Shown here in pieces: positions 37,724 to 47,157 of a stretch of DNA of 64,000 bases. The translations under genes and the position numbers were made by a program. The stretch is from Silvanigrella paludirubra (GTDB lineage Bacteria; Bdellovibrionota_B; Oligoflexia; Silvanigrellales; Silvanigrellaceae), in the NCBI RefSeq assembly GCF_009208775.1, contig NZ_WFLM01000001.1, positions 62,001-126,000 on the forward strand, written 5' to 3'. The notes below the pieces were generated by a model. It was not told the DNA's origin. It worked only from the letters and a program-made list of their open reading frames with translations, and ran no database searches. Position 1 is the stretch's first letter. Every line of letters starts with the position of its first letter.

Positions 37724-38704
37724 ATGTGGAATCCTTTATCTAAGTTAACAGGAATGATTTCTGGTCATGGTGGTTTTGTTAATGCCCATGCTCATTTTGA
37801 TAGAGCATATTCTGTTTCTATTGAAGATTTTACAAATACTCAAGGTAACATTAATAGCCAATTACAAGAAAAATGGAAGTTGGTTGATCGTTTTAAATCC
37901 CAAGCAACAGAAGACATTTATTTCCAACATATTTCTTCTGCTTTAAGGTTACAAAATGAACAAGGTGTGCGCCATTGTTTATCTTTTATTGATTGTGATC
38001 CTGTTGCCGGTGAAAGAGCTTTAATTGCTGCAAAACGTGCAAAAGAGTTTGCTGCAAAAGAATTAAAAATGAGATTTTTAATTGCCTGTCAAACATTAAA
38101 AGGTGTTGTTGATAAAGAAGCGCGTGCTTGGTTTGAAAAATCTTTAGAGCATGTCGATATCATAGGTGGATTGCCTGGTGCTGATGCAGGCAAAGAAGAA
38201 GAACATATCCGTATTTTATTAGCAGCTTCTAAAGAAACAGGAAAACGTGTTCATATTCATGTTGACCAATTAAATTCTGCTGAAGAAAAAGAAACAGAAT
38301 TATTGGCGCGTAAGGTAATTGAATTTGGGCTTGAAGGTAAAGTAACAGCTGTTCACGGGATTTCAATTGCAGCCCATTCAAAATCTTATCGTCAAGAATT
38401 ATATAAACTTTGTCGCGATGCGGGTCTCAGTTTTGTTGCTTGTCCGACAGCATGGATTGATAGTAGAAGAAATGAAACTTTGTCACCAACACACAACTCA
38501 GTAACACCTATTGATGAAATGATTCCTGCTGGTTTAACAGTGGCATTAGGATCAGATAATATTTGTGATATTTATAAACCGTATGCAGATGGAAATATGC
38601 TAACGGAACTAAGAGTGTTACTAGAATCTACTCATTTTTATGAAATGGATGAGCTATTAAAAATTGCAACATCGAATGGTTTAAAAGTATTGGGGCTAAC
38701 TTAA
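37724..38704 (+). CDS. cytosine deaminase-like amidohydrolase
   Basis: A 326-residue metal-dependent amidohydrolase. The metal ligand motifs are HAHFD (H21, H23), HIHVD near 185, VHG near 213 and GSDNI near 280. HAHFDRAY and DIIGGLPGAD are like cytosine deaminases and related aminohydrolases rather than dihydroorotases (which read DxHxHLR). Gene order argG-this-pyrD-pyrE, with 1 nt to pyrD, points to a pyrimidine step or salvage of cytosine. It might stand in for PyrC, but the motifs do not favour that. Confidence 0.75.
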   Translation: MWNPLSKLTGMISGHGGFVNAHAHFDRAYSVSIEDFTNTQGNINSQLQEKWKLVDRFKSQATEDIYFQHISSALRLQNEQGVRHCLSFIDCDPVAGERALIAAKRAKEFAAKELKMRFLIACQTLKGVVDKEARAWFEKSLEHVDIIGGLPGADAGKEEEHIRILLAASKETGKRVHIHVDQLNSAEEKETELLARKVIEFGLEGKVTAVHGISIAAHSKSYRQELYKLCRDAGLSFVACPTAWIDSRRNETLSPTHNSVTPIDEMIPAGLTVALGSDNICDIYKPYADGNMLTELRVLLESTHFYEMDELLKIATSNGLKVLGLT

Positions 38705-38705
38705 A

Positions 38706-39854
38706 ATGTATAATGCTTCAGCATCTTATGAAGAAAATTATAAAAATGGACCTGATCCAAAGTATTTAAAAGAAGGCAAGTTTCCTTTTGTTAAATACAC
38801 AAAAAAACCTCGTTATGAATTTTTAGGAGTGCCTCTTCATATCCCTTTTGGTGTGGCAGCAGGCCCCTTATTAAATGCCTCTTATGTAAAAGCCGCTTTA
38901 AATGCTGGCTTTTGTTTACCAGTATATAAGACGGTGCGATCACGGGAATGGGAATGTAACAAATGGCCTAATGTTTTATCAATCAATTCAAATCAAAAAT
39001 CGATCTTTTCAAATGATCAAAATGATGTGATTGGAACTCCCTTTCAAGATAAAGATTATTTTTCTAAATCAATTTCGATTTCAAATTCTTTTGGTGTCCC
39101 AAGCCAAGCACCAGAAGTATGGAAAAAAGATTTTCTAACTTTAAATGAAAAACAAACTTTAGGATATGGAGTTGTATTAAGCTTTCAAGGTTCAAGAGAA
39201 GAAATGTCTTCCAGTAAAGAAACAAAAGAAGCTTTTTATTTTGACATACAAAAAACAATCCGTTTGGCTTTAGATTGTATTAAAAACTCACCATCTTCGA
39301 TTTTAGAAATTAATTTAAGCTGTCCCAATGAAGTACATTCTCCATTATATAAAGATTTACCTAGTGCATTAAAAGCAATTCAGTGCGCTCATCAAGTTTT
39401 AAATGAAGAAAAATCAGATGTAAAACTTGTTGCTAAAATAGGTGCTTTGAGTCCAGAAGAAACAATGAAATTTGTTTCAGAGACAGCTGGGATGCTACAT
39501 GCTATTAGTGCAATAAATACAGTTTCTGCTAATATTAGAAATATAAATGGCAAAATAGCACTTGGAAGTGGTTCGTTGTCTGGTGGTGTTTGTGGTTCTC
39601 TCATATTTGATCAAGGTATATCCATGGTTTCTACATTGGCTGAAACGCGATCAAAATTAGGGATCCGTTCAAATCAGCTCGGAATTATAGGAGTTGGTGG
39701 GGTTGTGAGTATCAAAGAATTTCAATCTTATCTTTCTGCGGGAGCCGATCTTGTTCAAGCAGCTACAGGTATGATGTGGAATTTAAATTTAGCATCGGAA
39801 GTAGCAGACTATCTTCAGGTGCCTTATGAAAAAAGCGAGGAGATTCCTTCATGA
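38706..39854 (+). CDS. pyrD: dihydroorotate dehydrogenase family protein
   Basis: A 382-residue FMN enzyme of the DHODH family, oxidising dihydroorotate to orotate in UMP synthesis. The N-terminal FGVAAGPLLNASYVKAAL, VYKTVRS, the substrate/FMN motif INLSCPNE and the C-terminal GGVVSIKEFQSYLSAGADLVQ are visible. It is longer than soluble class 1 enzymes and has a divergent N-terminus without a membrane helix, so the class and electron acceptor are unclear. Related pyrimidine dehydrogenases share these motifs. Its stop overlaps the pyrE start by 4 nt, which supports the pathway assignment. Confidence 0.85.
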   Translation: MYNASASYEENYKNGPDPKYLKEGKFPFVKYTKKPRYEFLGVPLHIPFGVAAGPLLNASYVKAALNAGFCLPVYKTVRSREWECNKWPNVLSINSNQKSIFSNDQNDVIGTPFQDKDYFSKSISISNSFGVPSQAPEVWKKDFLTLNEKQTLGYGVVLSFQGSREEMSSSKETKEAFYFDIQKTIRLALDCIKNSPSSILEINLSCPNEVHSPLYKDLPSALKAIQCAHQVLNEEKSDVKLVAKIGALSPEETMKFVSETAGMLHAISAINTVSANIRNINGKIALGSGSLSGGVCGSLIFDQGISMVSTLAETRSKLGIRSNQLGIIGVGGVVSIKEFQSYLSAGADLVQAATGMMWNLNLASEVADYLQVPYEKSEEIPS

Positions 39855-40495
39855 TTCTAGATTCTGAAACCCATGAAATTGTGAGGGGTTTTTTTGAGAC
39901 AAAAGTGTTACAAATTAGTACAAATCCAATGTTTAAGTTAACAAGTGGCAAGGAGTCGCCTGTTTATTTAGATCATCGAAAAATATTTTCAAATGTTTCT
40001 TTACGAAAAAAAATTATAACAAAGTGGGCTGAATTCTTAAAAACAGAATTTCCTTTTATGTTTGATTCGGGAAATGTTGTATTTGCAGGAACGGCAACGG
40101 CAGGGATCGCTCCTGCTTATGCTTTAGCAGAATATTTTAATGCTGGCTTTGTTTATGTTAGAAGTAAACCTAAGCAACATGGGTTAACTTCCGTCATTGA
40201 AGGAACTTTACCATCAAATTCAAATATATTTGTAATTGATGATATGATTACAACGGGTGGAAGTGTGATTCAAGCTGTAGATTATATAAAAATGGAGCCT
40301 ATTAAATCTGTTGTTGCTTCAAGTATATCAACTCATAATTTAAAAAAATCGAGTGATTTTTTTAATTCTAAACATATCGTATATAAAAGTTTGTTTAAAA
40401 CAACTGATTTATTCGACATTGCCTATGCAAAAGATTTTATAAATGGTCGTGAAATGAAATTGATAATGGAGTGGCTAACTCAACTTGATGAATAA
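39851..40495 (+). CDS. pyrE: orotate phosphoribosyltransferase
   Basis: A 214-residue type I phosphoribosyltransferase that joins orotate to PRPP to give OMP. Key motifs are FKLTSGKESPVYLDHRK (orotate/PRPP contacts), VRSKPKQHG (catalytic loop Lys/His) and the PRPP site IFVIDDMITTGGS. The ATG overlaps the pyrD stop, and the gene in turn overlaps the next membrane gene. No pyrF follows. Confidence 0.93.
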   Translation: MILDSETHEIVRGFFETKVLQISTNPMFKLTSGKESPVYLDHRKIFSNVSLRKKIITKWAEFLKTEFPFMFDSGNVVFAGTATAGIAPAYALAEYFNAGFVYVRSKPKQHGLTSVIEGTLPSNSNIFVIDDMITTGGSVIQAVDYIKMEPIKSVVASSISTHNLKKSSDFFNSKHIVYKSLFKTTDLFDIAYAKDFINGREMKLIMEWLTQLDE

Positions 40496-41582
40496 TAAAA
40501 ACACATTTAATTATTTTCTCTATATCTGGGAAAAAGATTATCGCTCCATTTTACAAGGAACAAGAACAGCTTTTGCTGTTCTTTGTGTTATTATTATTTA
40601 TTTATTCGTCAAAGATTCATCCTTGTTTTTTATGGGGATTTGTGCGTTAGGTTTATGTCAGTCAAATGCTCGTTCTTTGTATTGGCGCTTTGAAATTAAT
40701 ATGTTGCTTTCTTTTTTAATTTCAACAGTTGCTCTAGCTATTTCTTATCCTTATACATTAAACATTATTTCCATTTATTTTTATGTTTTTGTATTAACTT
40801 TTTTAATGTATGTATTTACTTATTTCAAAATTGGATCTGTTTTTTCATTATGGGTTTATTTAATTCCATTATATTCAATTTTATCTGTAAAAAGTGGACA
40901 TGAACTTATTAAAAACATTTACATGAACATTATAGCTTTTTCTATTTGTTATTTTATTTGTATTGTTTTAATGCCACCAAAACTTCGCAAGGAATGTTTT
41001 TTAGAAACAAAATCTATTTTGAGGGAACTTTCGTTTTATATAGAAATAGTAGAGAATTACACTTTTGATAAATCTGATAAATATTCTTTACAATTGACCA
41101 AAAGAAGAGAAAAAATATTTTTACGGCTTCAAAGTTTAAGACTTATGATGAATGATATAAATATGTATCGAAGAAATCGTAAGAGTGCTAAAAAAAATGA
41201 ATTATTACCATATTATATTATGTCGGTTTTAACAGAAAGATTTATTGAAAATACCATAGGAATTTCTATTAAAATAAGATTATTAAATGTTCCATTTGAA
41301 TATGAGCCTGTTGTAAGAAGATTATTTGCTTTAATTCATAAGACAAATAATGATATGCTTAAGTTTTTAGATAATAGAAAAAAATATAATACAAAAGAAC
41401 TAGGCTTTCTTTATGAAAAAATTTATTTAGATGCGTTGGTTGAAGTTAAAAAAATTGAAAAAATTGGAAAAAATTTTGTTCACGATGAATTATTTAATGA
41501 AATATTTTCAAATGCATATCAATTAAAAGATAATATAAGTTTACTTAATTCAGAATTTAAATTTCTATGTAAAAAAGAGTAA
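40488..41582 (+). CDS. FUSC-like membrane protein, first half of a split pair
   Basis: A 364-residue protein with about six membrane segments in the first 165 residues, then a long helical cytoplasmic region of about 200 residues rich in Lys, Arg and Glu. The layout (YRSILQGTRTAFAVLCVIII, then ALGLCQSNARS) matches one half of FUSC/YccS/AaeB-type proteins. An upstream TTG is in frame, but ATG at 40488 is preferred; it overlaps the pyrE stop by 8 nt. With the next gene it would make a complete transporter from two polypeptides. Substrate unknown. Confidence 0.7.
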   Translation: MNNKNTFNYFLYIWEKDYRSILQGTRTAFAVLCVIIIYLFVKDSSLFFMGICALGLCQSNARSLYWRFEINMLLSFLISTVALAISYPYTLNIISIYFYVFVLTFLMYVFTYFKIGSVFSLWVYLIPLYSILSVKSGHELIKNIYMNIIAFSICYFICIVLMPPKLRKECFLETKSILRELSFYIEIVENYTFDKSDKYSLQLTKRREKIFLRLQSLRLMMNDINMYRRNRKSAKKNELLPYYIMSVLTERFIENTIGISIKIRLLNVPFEYEPVVRRLFALIHKTNNDMLKFLDNRKKYNTKELGFLYEKIYLDALVEVKKIEKIGKNFVHDELFNEIFSNAYQLKDNISLLNSEFKFLCKKE

Positions 41583-41585
41583 AAA

Positions 41586-42704
41586 ATGTTTTTAACCGAT
41601 GTTTTTAAGAATTTTTTTTCTTTCATTTTCAATTTTAAAATATCTGATATAAGGCAAGCATGGCGAGCATCTATAGTATGTATAGTTTGTTTATATGTAA
41701 ATCATAAATGGCTAAAAGGTGAATATCCTGGATGGGTATTAGTTACAGCTATTGTTTGTTTGCAAAGTAATTTTGGAGCTACTTTAAAAAGAGCAAAACA
41801 AAGGGTTTTAGGAACTGTTTTAGGTTGTGCTCTTGCTTTTTTATTAACTTTTTTATTTCCAGATAACGTTACAATATCTGTTATTTTATTATTAATTTCA
41901 TTGTTATTAGCAATTTATAATTCAGTTTATAATAATAATTCTTATACTTATACTGTTTTTTTCTTTACATTTGGATTGATTGCTTTGATCTCTGCATTAT
42001 TTCATAATGGAGCAGAATTTGCTATTTTAAGAATTGAAGATGTAGCACTAGGAGCTTTAATTGGAACTTTAGCTTCATTTTTATTATGGCCCGATTTTGC
42101 AAAAAAAACATTTAAAGATGATCTTTTGCAAGTTGTTTCTGAGCTTGAAAATCTTTTTCAATTTATAATAAATTGGAGTGCTGGCGAAATAAAAGAAGAC
42201 AAAGTTTATATTCAAAAAGTTTTATCAGCAACTAATAATCAAAATGCAAGAATTAAAATTTCAGAAATTTATCATGAACTTGGAAAAAAAAATTATCCTT
42301 TAAAAGAATATGAAGATTTTATTTTATCACAAGAAAGAATACATTTTTCTTTATTGAATATATATAACTCTCTTAGAATTAATTCTTATGAAAAAAGAAA
42401 AGAAAGTCTTCCTTTTGTTTATGAGCAATTAAATTCCATTCAAAACTATTTTCGTATTTGTGTTGCTCGTTTACCGCTTTCAAAAGAAAAGGCGGTTGTT
42501 CTTATGGGAACTGTAGATGAGTTAAATCTTTTAGAAAATCTTGAAAAAGAGGCTATTAAAAATTTATACGATCATCGTGGTAAAACAACATCATTTGATA
42601 TGATAAAATACCGTGCTCTATTAATAAGGTTGCTGCAAGAAGTGAAATCTATGAACATAGAAATAAATAAGATATTAGAATATTATGTCCAGCCTAGGCT
42701 CTAA
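41586..42704 (+). CDS. FUSC-family membrane protein, second half of a split pair
   Basis: A 372-residue protein with about six membrane segments (30-165), followed by a helical cytoplasmic region. ARIRQAWRA-like start, YPGWVLVTAIVCLQSNFGATLKRAKQRVLGTVLGCALA in overlapping parts and GALIGTLASFLLWPDF are typical of the FUSC conserved core; the R-x-x-G-T-x-x-G step is clear. Three nt separate it from the preceding gene, its likely partner. FUSC proteins include aromatic-acid exporters, and association with a pyrimidine operon is unusual. Confidence 0.8.
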   Translation: MFLTDVFKNFFSFIFNFKISDIRQAWRASIVCIVCLYVNHKWLKGEYPGWVLVTAIVCLQSNFGATLKRAKQRVLGTVLGCALAFLLTFLFPDNVTISVILLLISLLLAIYNSVYNNNSYTYTVFFFTFGLIALISALFHNGAEFAILRIEDVALGALIGTLASFLLWPDFAKKTFKDDLLQVVSELENLFQFIINWSAGEIKEDKVYIQKVLSATNNQNARIKISEIYHELGKKNYPLKEYEDFILSQERIHFSLLNIYNSLRINSYEKRKESLPFVYEQLNSIQNYFRICVARLPLSKEKAVVLMGTVDELNLLENLEKEAIKNLYDHRGKTTSFDMIKYRALLIRLLQEVKSMNIEINKILEYYVQPRL

Positions 42705-42830
42705 GAATTAACTAAAATCATAAATTCTATTGATATTTTACATTTTTAGTCTTTTTAAAGTTGATATACAGACTCTATGTATGGCAAGCTGCAATCTCTA
42801 TTTTTTACTGTTTCTGATGGAGACGTACTT

Positions 42831-43862
42831 ATGCATCTTATTGGGTTTGATATTGGTGGAACAAAAGTAGAGGCTATGCTGATATTCATTGGTAAGCTAA
42901 AAAAGGAGGAATCCTTTATCTCTTCTTTTGAGTTCCAAAAATCATCAGGAGACATTGTCCCAGGATATGTCCTTTATAAAAAAAGAGTAGCAACGGAAAG
43001 GCATAATGGATACGTACAATTAATAGATAAAATGGCTTTATTAGCTAAAGAAGTATGTGCCGAAAAAAATGTCGATTTACATTCATTATCTGGTATTGGA
43101 CTCAGTGTGCCAGGTCCTGTTGATCCCAAGTCGGAACTAGTCACATCAAGTAATACAATGATCTTAGTCGGTCATAATTTACACCAAGATCTTCGTGATA
43201 AATTAAAAGTAACATTTCCTATTATTTCTGAAAACGATGCCAATTGTTTTGCTTTAGCAGAAACTCTTTGCGGGGCAGGTCTCGATTACTTTAAAAAGAC
43301 AGGAATACCTGTAAATAAACAAGTTAGTATTGGTCTTATTTTAGGTTCAGGCTTTGGTGGTGGTATTGTCGTTAATGGAAAAGCGGTAACAGGTCGTAGA
43401 GGGGGAGCAGGAGAAGTTGGGCATATGACTCTTTATCCTGGTGGCAGTCCTTGTTATTGCGGCCGTGCTGGTTGTGCCGAACAATATTTATGTGGACCTG
43501 CATTAGAGGCTGCTTTAAATAATCGAATTTATTCTCAAATTGAAAAGCGTCCTGGTGCTGCTGAAATATTTGAACTTTATGAAGCACAAGATCCTATCGC
43601 ACTTGCTGTCGTGAAAAGGTATAAATCAGATCTCGCTTTCTTTTTAGGAACCTTAACTTGTATGCTTGATCCTCATTATTTTGTTTTAGGAGGAGGATTA
43701 AGTTTACAAGACGTCATTTATGAAGGTCTTGAGAAAAAAATTGGTGAAAATACGTACCTTCCTGAACAAGCTATTTCTATTTATAAGCATAAAATAGGAG
43801 ATTCAGCAGGTGCTATTGGAGCAGCTTTGGTTGTTTTAGAGCAAAATAATCTACATTTTTAA
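42831..43862 (+). CDS. ROK-family sugar kinase
   Basis: A 343-residue ROK kinase, the family of glucokinase, fructokinase and N-acetylglucosamine kinase. The N-terminal phosphate loop is IGFDIGGTKVEAML, then LSVPGPVD, ENDANCFALAE and GLILGSGFGGGIV. The zinc-binding ROK signature CYCGRAGCAEQYLCG is complete. The frame is open to an ATG at 42777, but GGAG lies 9 nt before the ATG at 42831. Slightly larger than typical ROK kinases, with an insertion near residues 25-50. Substrate cannot be fixed. Confidence 0.9.
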   Translation: MHLIGFDIGGTKVEAMLIFIGKLKKEESFISSFEFQKSSGDIVPGYVLYKKRVATERHNGYVQLIDKMALLAKEVCAEKNVDLHSLSGIGLSVPGPVDPKSELVTSSNTMILVGHNLHQDLRDKLKVTFPIISENDANCFALAETLCGAGLDYFKKTGIPVNKQVSIGLILGSGFGGGIVVNGKAVTGRRGGAGEVGHMTLYPGGSPCYCGRAGCAEQYLCGPALEAALNNRIYSQIEKRPGAAEIFELYEAQDPIALAVVKRYKSDLAFFLGTLTCMLDPHYFVLGGGLSLQDVIYEGLEKKIGENTYLPEQAISIYKHKIGDSAGAIGAALVVLEQNNLHF

Positions 43863-43895
43863 AAATAAATGTATTTGATATAAAATTTAATATTG

Positions 43896-44390
43896 CTAAA
43901 TAATAATTTCTAAATTTTTTCGAAGCTGTTTTAGTATTTTTGTGAGCAATTCTTTATCATTTTCAGGAAGGTCTTTTAAAACTTTGGGGCGTATTTTTTC
44001 GCTTACTTTAAAAGCATCTGTAAGTTTGTTTTCGCCTGTTTCTGTTAAATGCAAACTTTTTGCTCGTTTATCTTTATTGTCATCTTGTTTCTGCAACCAT
44101 TTTTTTTGTTCCATATTTTCTAGAGATCGAGTTAAACTTTGAGGCTCTACGTCCATGATCAATGCTAAATCAGCCTGTCTTATTCCAGGGTTTCTTCCAA
44201 TATAAACTAAAATTCTTCTTTCTAGTCTGCTCAGATCATATTCTTTCCCCAGTTCATCTAATTTGTTTCTCCAAAGATTAATCGTGTCTATAAAATAAAA
44301 CTCTAAAATCGCATCTATACTCAAATTTTCAGTTTTAAATTTTGGAATGGAAGCTATTTTCTCAGAAGGCAATAATTCAAGATTTTCCAT
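43896..44390 (-). CDS. MarR-family transcriptional regulator
   Basis: A 164-residue winged-helix regulator of the MarR family. The DNA-binding helices are seen in IRQADLALIMDVEPQSLTR, followed by the wing NKDKRAKSLHLTETG. AGGAG precedes the ATG. It begins 19 nt after the tadC stop on the same strand, so it is probably the last gene of the minus arm of the Tad operon. It may control pilus genes or itself; no operator repeat is evident. Confidence 0.9.
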   Translation of the reverse strand: MENLELLPSEKIASIPKFKTENLSIDAILEFYFIDTINLWRNKLDELGKEYDLSRLERRILVYIGRNPGIRQADLALIMDVEPQSLTRSLENMEQKKWLQKQDDNKDKRAKSLHLTETGENKLTDAFKVSEKIRPKVLKDLPENDKELLTKILKQLRKNLEIII

Positions 44391-44409
44391 GTTTATCTCC
44401 TGTTGAGTA

Positions 44410-44982
44410 TTAAAAACGCAAAGATCTGATCAAGTCCTGTATGGAACCACTACTAAGAAGAATAAATATAACTGGAAAAATAAAGAAAACCAGAGGAAAG
44501 ACCATTTTTACAGGAGCTTGAGCCGTCATTTCGTCTAATTTGAGGTTTGCCTGAGTCCTCATATTTTTACTTAATTCAGTTAAATTTTTTTGGAGTGACG
44601 TTCCTAGTTTTAATGAGATAATTATATTTTCAATAATTTCGTCGTAAAATGGATTATTTTTTTTACCAGTTGACTTTTGGAGAGCTGTCATAAAGGAACA
44701 ACCTACGGAATATCGTGTTAGGGCTTCCTTTGCTGATTTCTTGATAATGGGATTAATGGTAAATGTTGTTGCATTTTCAAATGATTGATAAATGTTTTTC
44801 CCAGCATCGAGATTTAATAAAATAATATCTAAAAAATCGGCTGTTTCATGCTGAGTGAGAATAAACTCATTTTTAAGAAAAGATAAGGACAATATTTTTT
44901 TACGAAAAGATAAAGAAATTATTTTTTGAAAAATAAAAATAAAAATGAGATTCAATAATAAAGAAAAGAATAAAAATTTCAT
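44410..44982 (-). CDS. tadC: TadC-like pilus platform protein (T2SF domain)
   Basis: A 190-residue type II secretion F-domain protein, shorter than typical TadC (about 290-320 residues). It has an N-terminal hydrophobic segment, a soluble T2SF core with NIIISLKLGTSLQKNLTELS and MRTQANLKLDEMTAQAPVKMVFPLV, and a C-terminal membrane end. TadB and TadC together form the inner-membrane platform of the Tad pilus. One nt separates it from tadB. Confidence 0.85.
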   Translation of the reverse strand: MKFLFFSLLLNLIFIFIFQKIISLSFRKKILSLSFLKNEFILTQHETADFLDIILLNLDAGKNIYQSFENATTFTINPIIKKSAKEALTRYSVGCSFMTALQKSTGKKNNPFYDEIIENIIISLKLGTSLQKNLTELSKNMRTQANLKLDEMTAQAPVKMVFPLVFFIFPVIFILLSSGSIQDLIRSLRF

Positions 44983-44983
44983 G

Positions 44984-45703
44984 TTATTTTAGTTGCGCCA
45001 TTTTTTTTAGGATATAAAATCCAGTTGTGTTAAGTAATATCATGGTAATTAAAAGAAAAATACCTATTTTATTTTGAAAGAAAAAAAGGATGTAGGAAGG
45101 AGATATAATCCAAATTATAATTGCAATAAATAAGGGAAAAATTCCAATTATAAAAGATTGAAATCTGATTTGAGCTGTCGCTGCAGACATTTTTTTATCT
45201 AATAAAATTTTATCTGTTATTCTATTATCCATTTTTTCTAAAAGGGTTACTAAGTTTCCACTATTCACATAACCCATTTTTATCATATTTAGCAATAATA
45301 ATAAATAATAAGTTTTTTTGTTTTTTTTAATAGATTTAGCAGCAGAGTAAATAGACTGATCTAAAGTCATTCCTTGGGAATAATAACGATTGATTTTATA
45401 CATTGCAGTTTGAATAGGAAGGGGCCATTTTTTTTTAGATTCAATTATTTTAAACACATGAGAAAGCTGTATACCTGCTTTTAAATATGAAATCATTAAT
45501 TTTATTAATTTAGGAATTTCTTCTTCCTGTTTTTTTATATGAATTTTATTTTTTATAAAAATAATAAATTCTAACGATAAAATTTTACCAACTAAAAAGG
45601 CAGGATGAATTTTAAATAATATATAAATTTCTTTTATATTTAAAAGATGCATTAAATATAATATTTGTAAAATTAATAATAATAAAAGGAAAATAAATGT
45701 CAT
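44984..45703 (-). CDS. tadB: TadB-like pilus platform protein (T2SF domain)
   Basis: A 239-residue T2SF-domain membrane protein. N-terminal hydrophobic segments are followed by the core MISYLKAGIQLSHVFKIIE and KKMSAATAQIRFQSFIIGIFPL, and two C-terminal membrane helices. Partner of TadC and of the CpaF ATPase, whose stop overlaps its start by 4 nt. Confidence 0.85.
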   Translation of the reverse strand: MTFIFLLLLLILQILYLMHLLNIKEIYILFKIHPAFLVGKILSLEFIIFIKNKIHIKKQEEEIPKLIKLMISYLKAGIQLSHVFKIIESKKKWPLPIQTAMYKINRYYSQGMTLDQSIYSAAKSIKKNKKTYYLLLLLNMIKMGYVNSGNLVTLLEKMDNRITDKILLDKKMSAATAQIRFQSFIIGIFPLFIAIIIWIISPSYILFFFQNKIGIFLLITMILLNTTGFYILKKMAQLK

Positions 45704-47157
45704 GTTAAATTTTTTTCAAAAATAGATTTTGTTATAAAATTATTATTTTCAGATAAAGAAACCATTTGGTGTATTGCAGAAATATAGCGGTGTCCTTTTT
45801 CATTTCTAGAAAGTTGAATAATATAATGAATAGCAGAAGAAATTTGTTCCCGAATAGCACGAGATGGTAAATGGGAAGAAGCAAAAAGAACTAAAGTTTC
45901 TAATCTGCGCAGAGCGTCGACTGTTGAGTTGGAGTGTATTGTAGTCATACTACCTTCATGTCCCGTATTCATAGCCTGCAACATGTCTAATGCTTCTCCC
46001 CCTCGGCATTCTCCTATGATAATTCTATCTGGCCTCATCCTTAATGAATTTTTTAATAATTCACGAATACAAATACTGCCTTTTTGCTCAATGTTTTCTT
46101 TTCTCGTTTCCAGACGAATCACATGTGGTTGTTGTAATTTAAGTTCAGCAGAGTCTTCAATTGTAATGATTCTTTCTTTGGGACATATAAAAGAAGATAA
46201 ACAATTTAATAATGTTGTTTTTCCCGTACCTGTCCCCCCCGAAATTAAAATGTTTTTCTTTGAGAGAACAATCTCTTTTAAAAGAGAAGAAATTTCATTT
46301 TCAATCGAATTTTTTTGAATAAGTTCACTAAAAGTTATGGATTTTTTTGGAAACTTACGAATCGTTAAACAAGGACCATCTAAAGATAAGGGTGGAATAA
46401 TAGCATGGACACGAGATCCATCAGGTAGCCTCGCATCACAATAAGGGATACTTTCATCTATTTTTCTCCCAACTTGATTACATATTCTTTCTATAATTCC
46501 TTTTAAGTTTTCATTTGAGTCAAACTTTAAATTTGAAGAAATGATAATCCCATTTTTTTCTAAAAAGATATTTTTTGAATTATTAATCATAATTTCAGAA
46601 ATAGAATCATCTTCCAATACAGACGTAATGACACCATATTGATACGATTCCGCCCAAATACACCAAATATATTTTTGAAATAATATACGATCTTCTTTAT
46701 CAAAAAAATGATATTTATCCCAAAAATTTAAATTTAAATAATAACAAGTTGTTTTAAAAAAAACAAAATCATCAATTTCTTCTTTGTAAAATAAAAAATC
46801 AGAGTTATTTGAAAATTCATTTTGGATCAGTTCAAGTGTAGTTTTAAAAATTGAAGATGAGAAAATATTTGAAATTTCTTCTTCTATTGGAGGTATAAAA
46901 TTAGGTTTTGAGCTGCATTCAATTATTATATTATGATTTTCAAAAGAAAATTGATTTTTTAAATAATAAACACTTTTTTTATTATCATGTTCAAAATAAA
47001 TAAATCCATTATCAAGGAAAAACTGATAAAATAAATTTTTAATGCTTTTTGTTTCCAAAAAAATATCATTTTCAGAATTATTTCCAATAGATAAATAATT
47101 ATTATCTGAGACTGTAGCTGATTTACTTAAATTTTTATGAATTATATTCCATTTCAT
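45700..47157 (-). CDS. cpaF: CpaF/TadA secretion ATPase with an N-terminal FHA-like region
   Basis: A 485-residue motor ATPase for Tad pilus assembly. From about residue 180 it matches CpaF: RLPDGSRVHAIIPPLS, the P-loop GGTGTGKTT at 307-315, the Asp box ITIEDSAELKL, the Walker B RIIIGECRGGEAL and GHEGSMTTIHSN at 399-410. Residues 1-85 are not usual. LSIGNNSENDIFL and the following short strands resemble an FHA phosphothreonine-binding domain, although the typical Ser/His after the second loop is not obvious. Overlaps cpaB (4 nt) and tadB (4 nt). Confidence 0.93.
   Translation of the reverse strand: MKWNIIHKNLSKSATVSDNNYLSIGNNSENDIFLETKSIKNLFYQFFLDNGFIYFEHDNKKSVYYLKNQFSFENHNIIIECSSKPNFIPPIEEEISNIFSSSIFKTTLELIQNEFSNNSDFLFYKEEIDDFVFFKTTCYYLNLNFWDKYHFFDKEDRILFQKYIWCIWAESYQYGVITSVLEDDSISEIMINNSKNIFLEKNGIIISSNLKFDSNENLKGIIERICNQVGRKIDESIPYCDARLPDGSRVHAIIPPLSLDGPCLTIRKFPKKSITFSELIQKNSIENEISSLLKEIVLSKKNILISGGTGTGKTTLLNCLSSFICPKERIITIEDSAELKLQQPHVIRLETRKENIEQKGSICIRELLKNSLRMRPDRIIIGECRGGEALDMLQAMNTGHEGSMTTIHSNSTVDALRRLETLVLFASSHLPSRAIREQISSAIHYIIQLSRNEKGHRYISAIHQMVSLSENNNFITKSIFEKNLT

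Noticed and set aside
45929..46318. A 129-codon plus-strand frame inside cpaF
   Set aside because: Antisense shadow of the highly conserved ATPase motifs.
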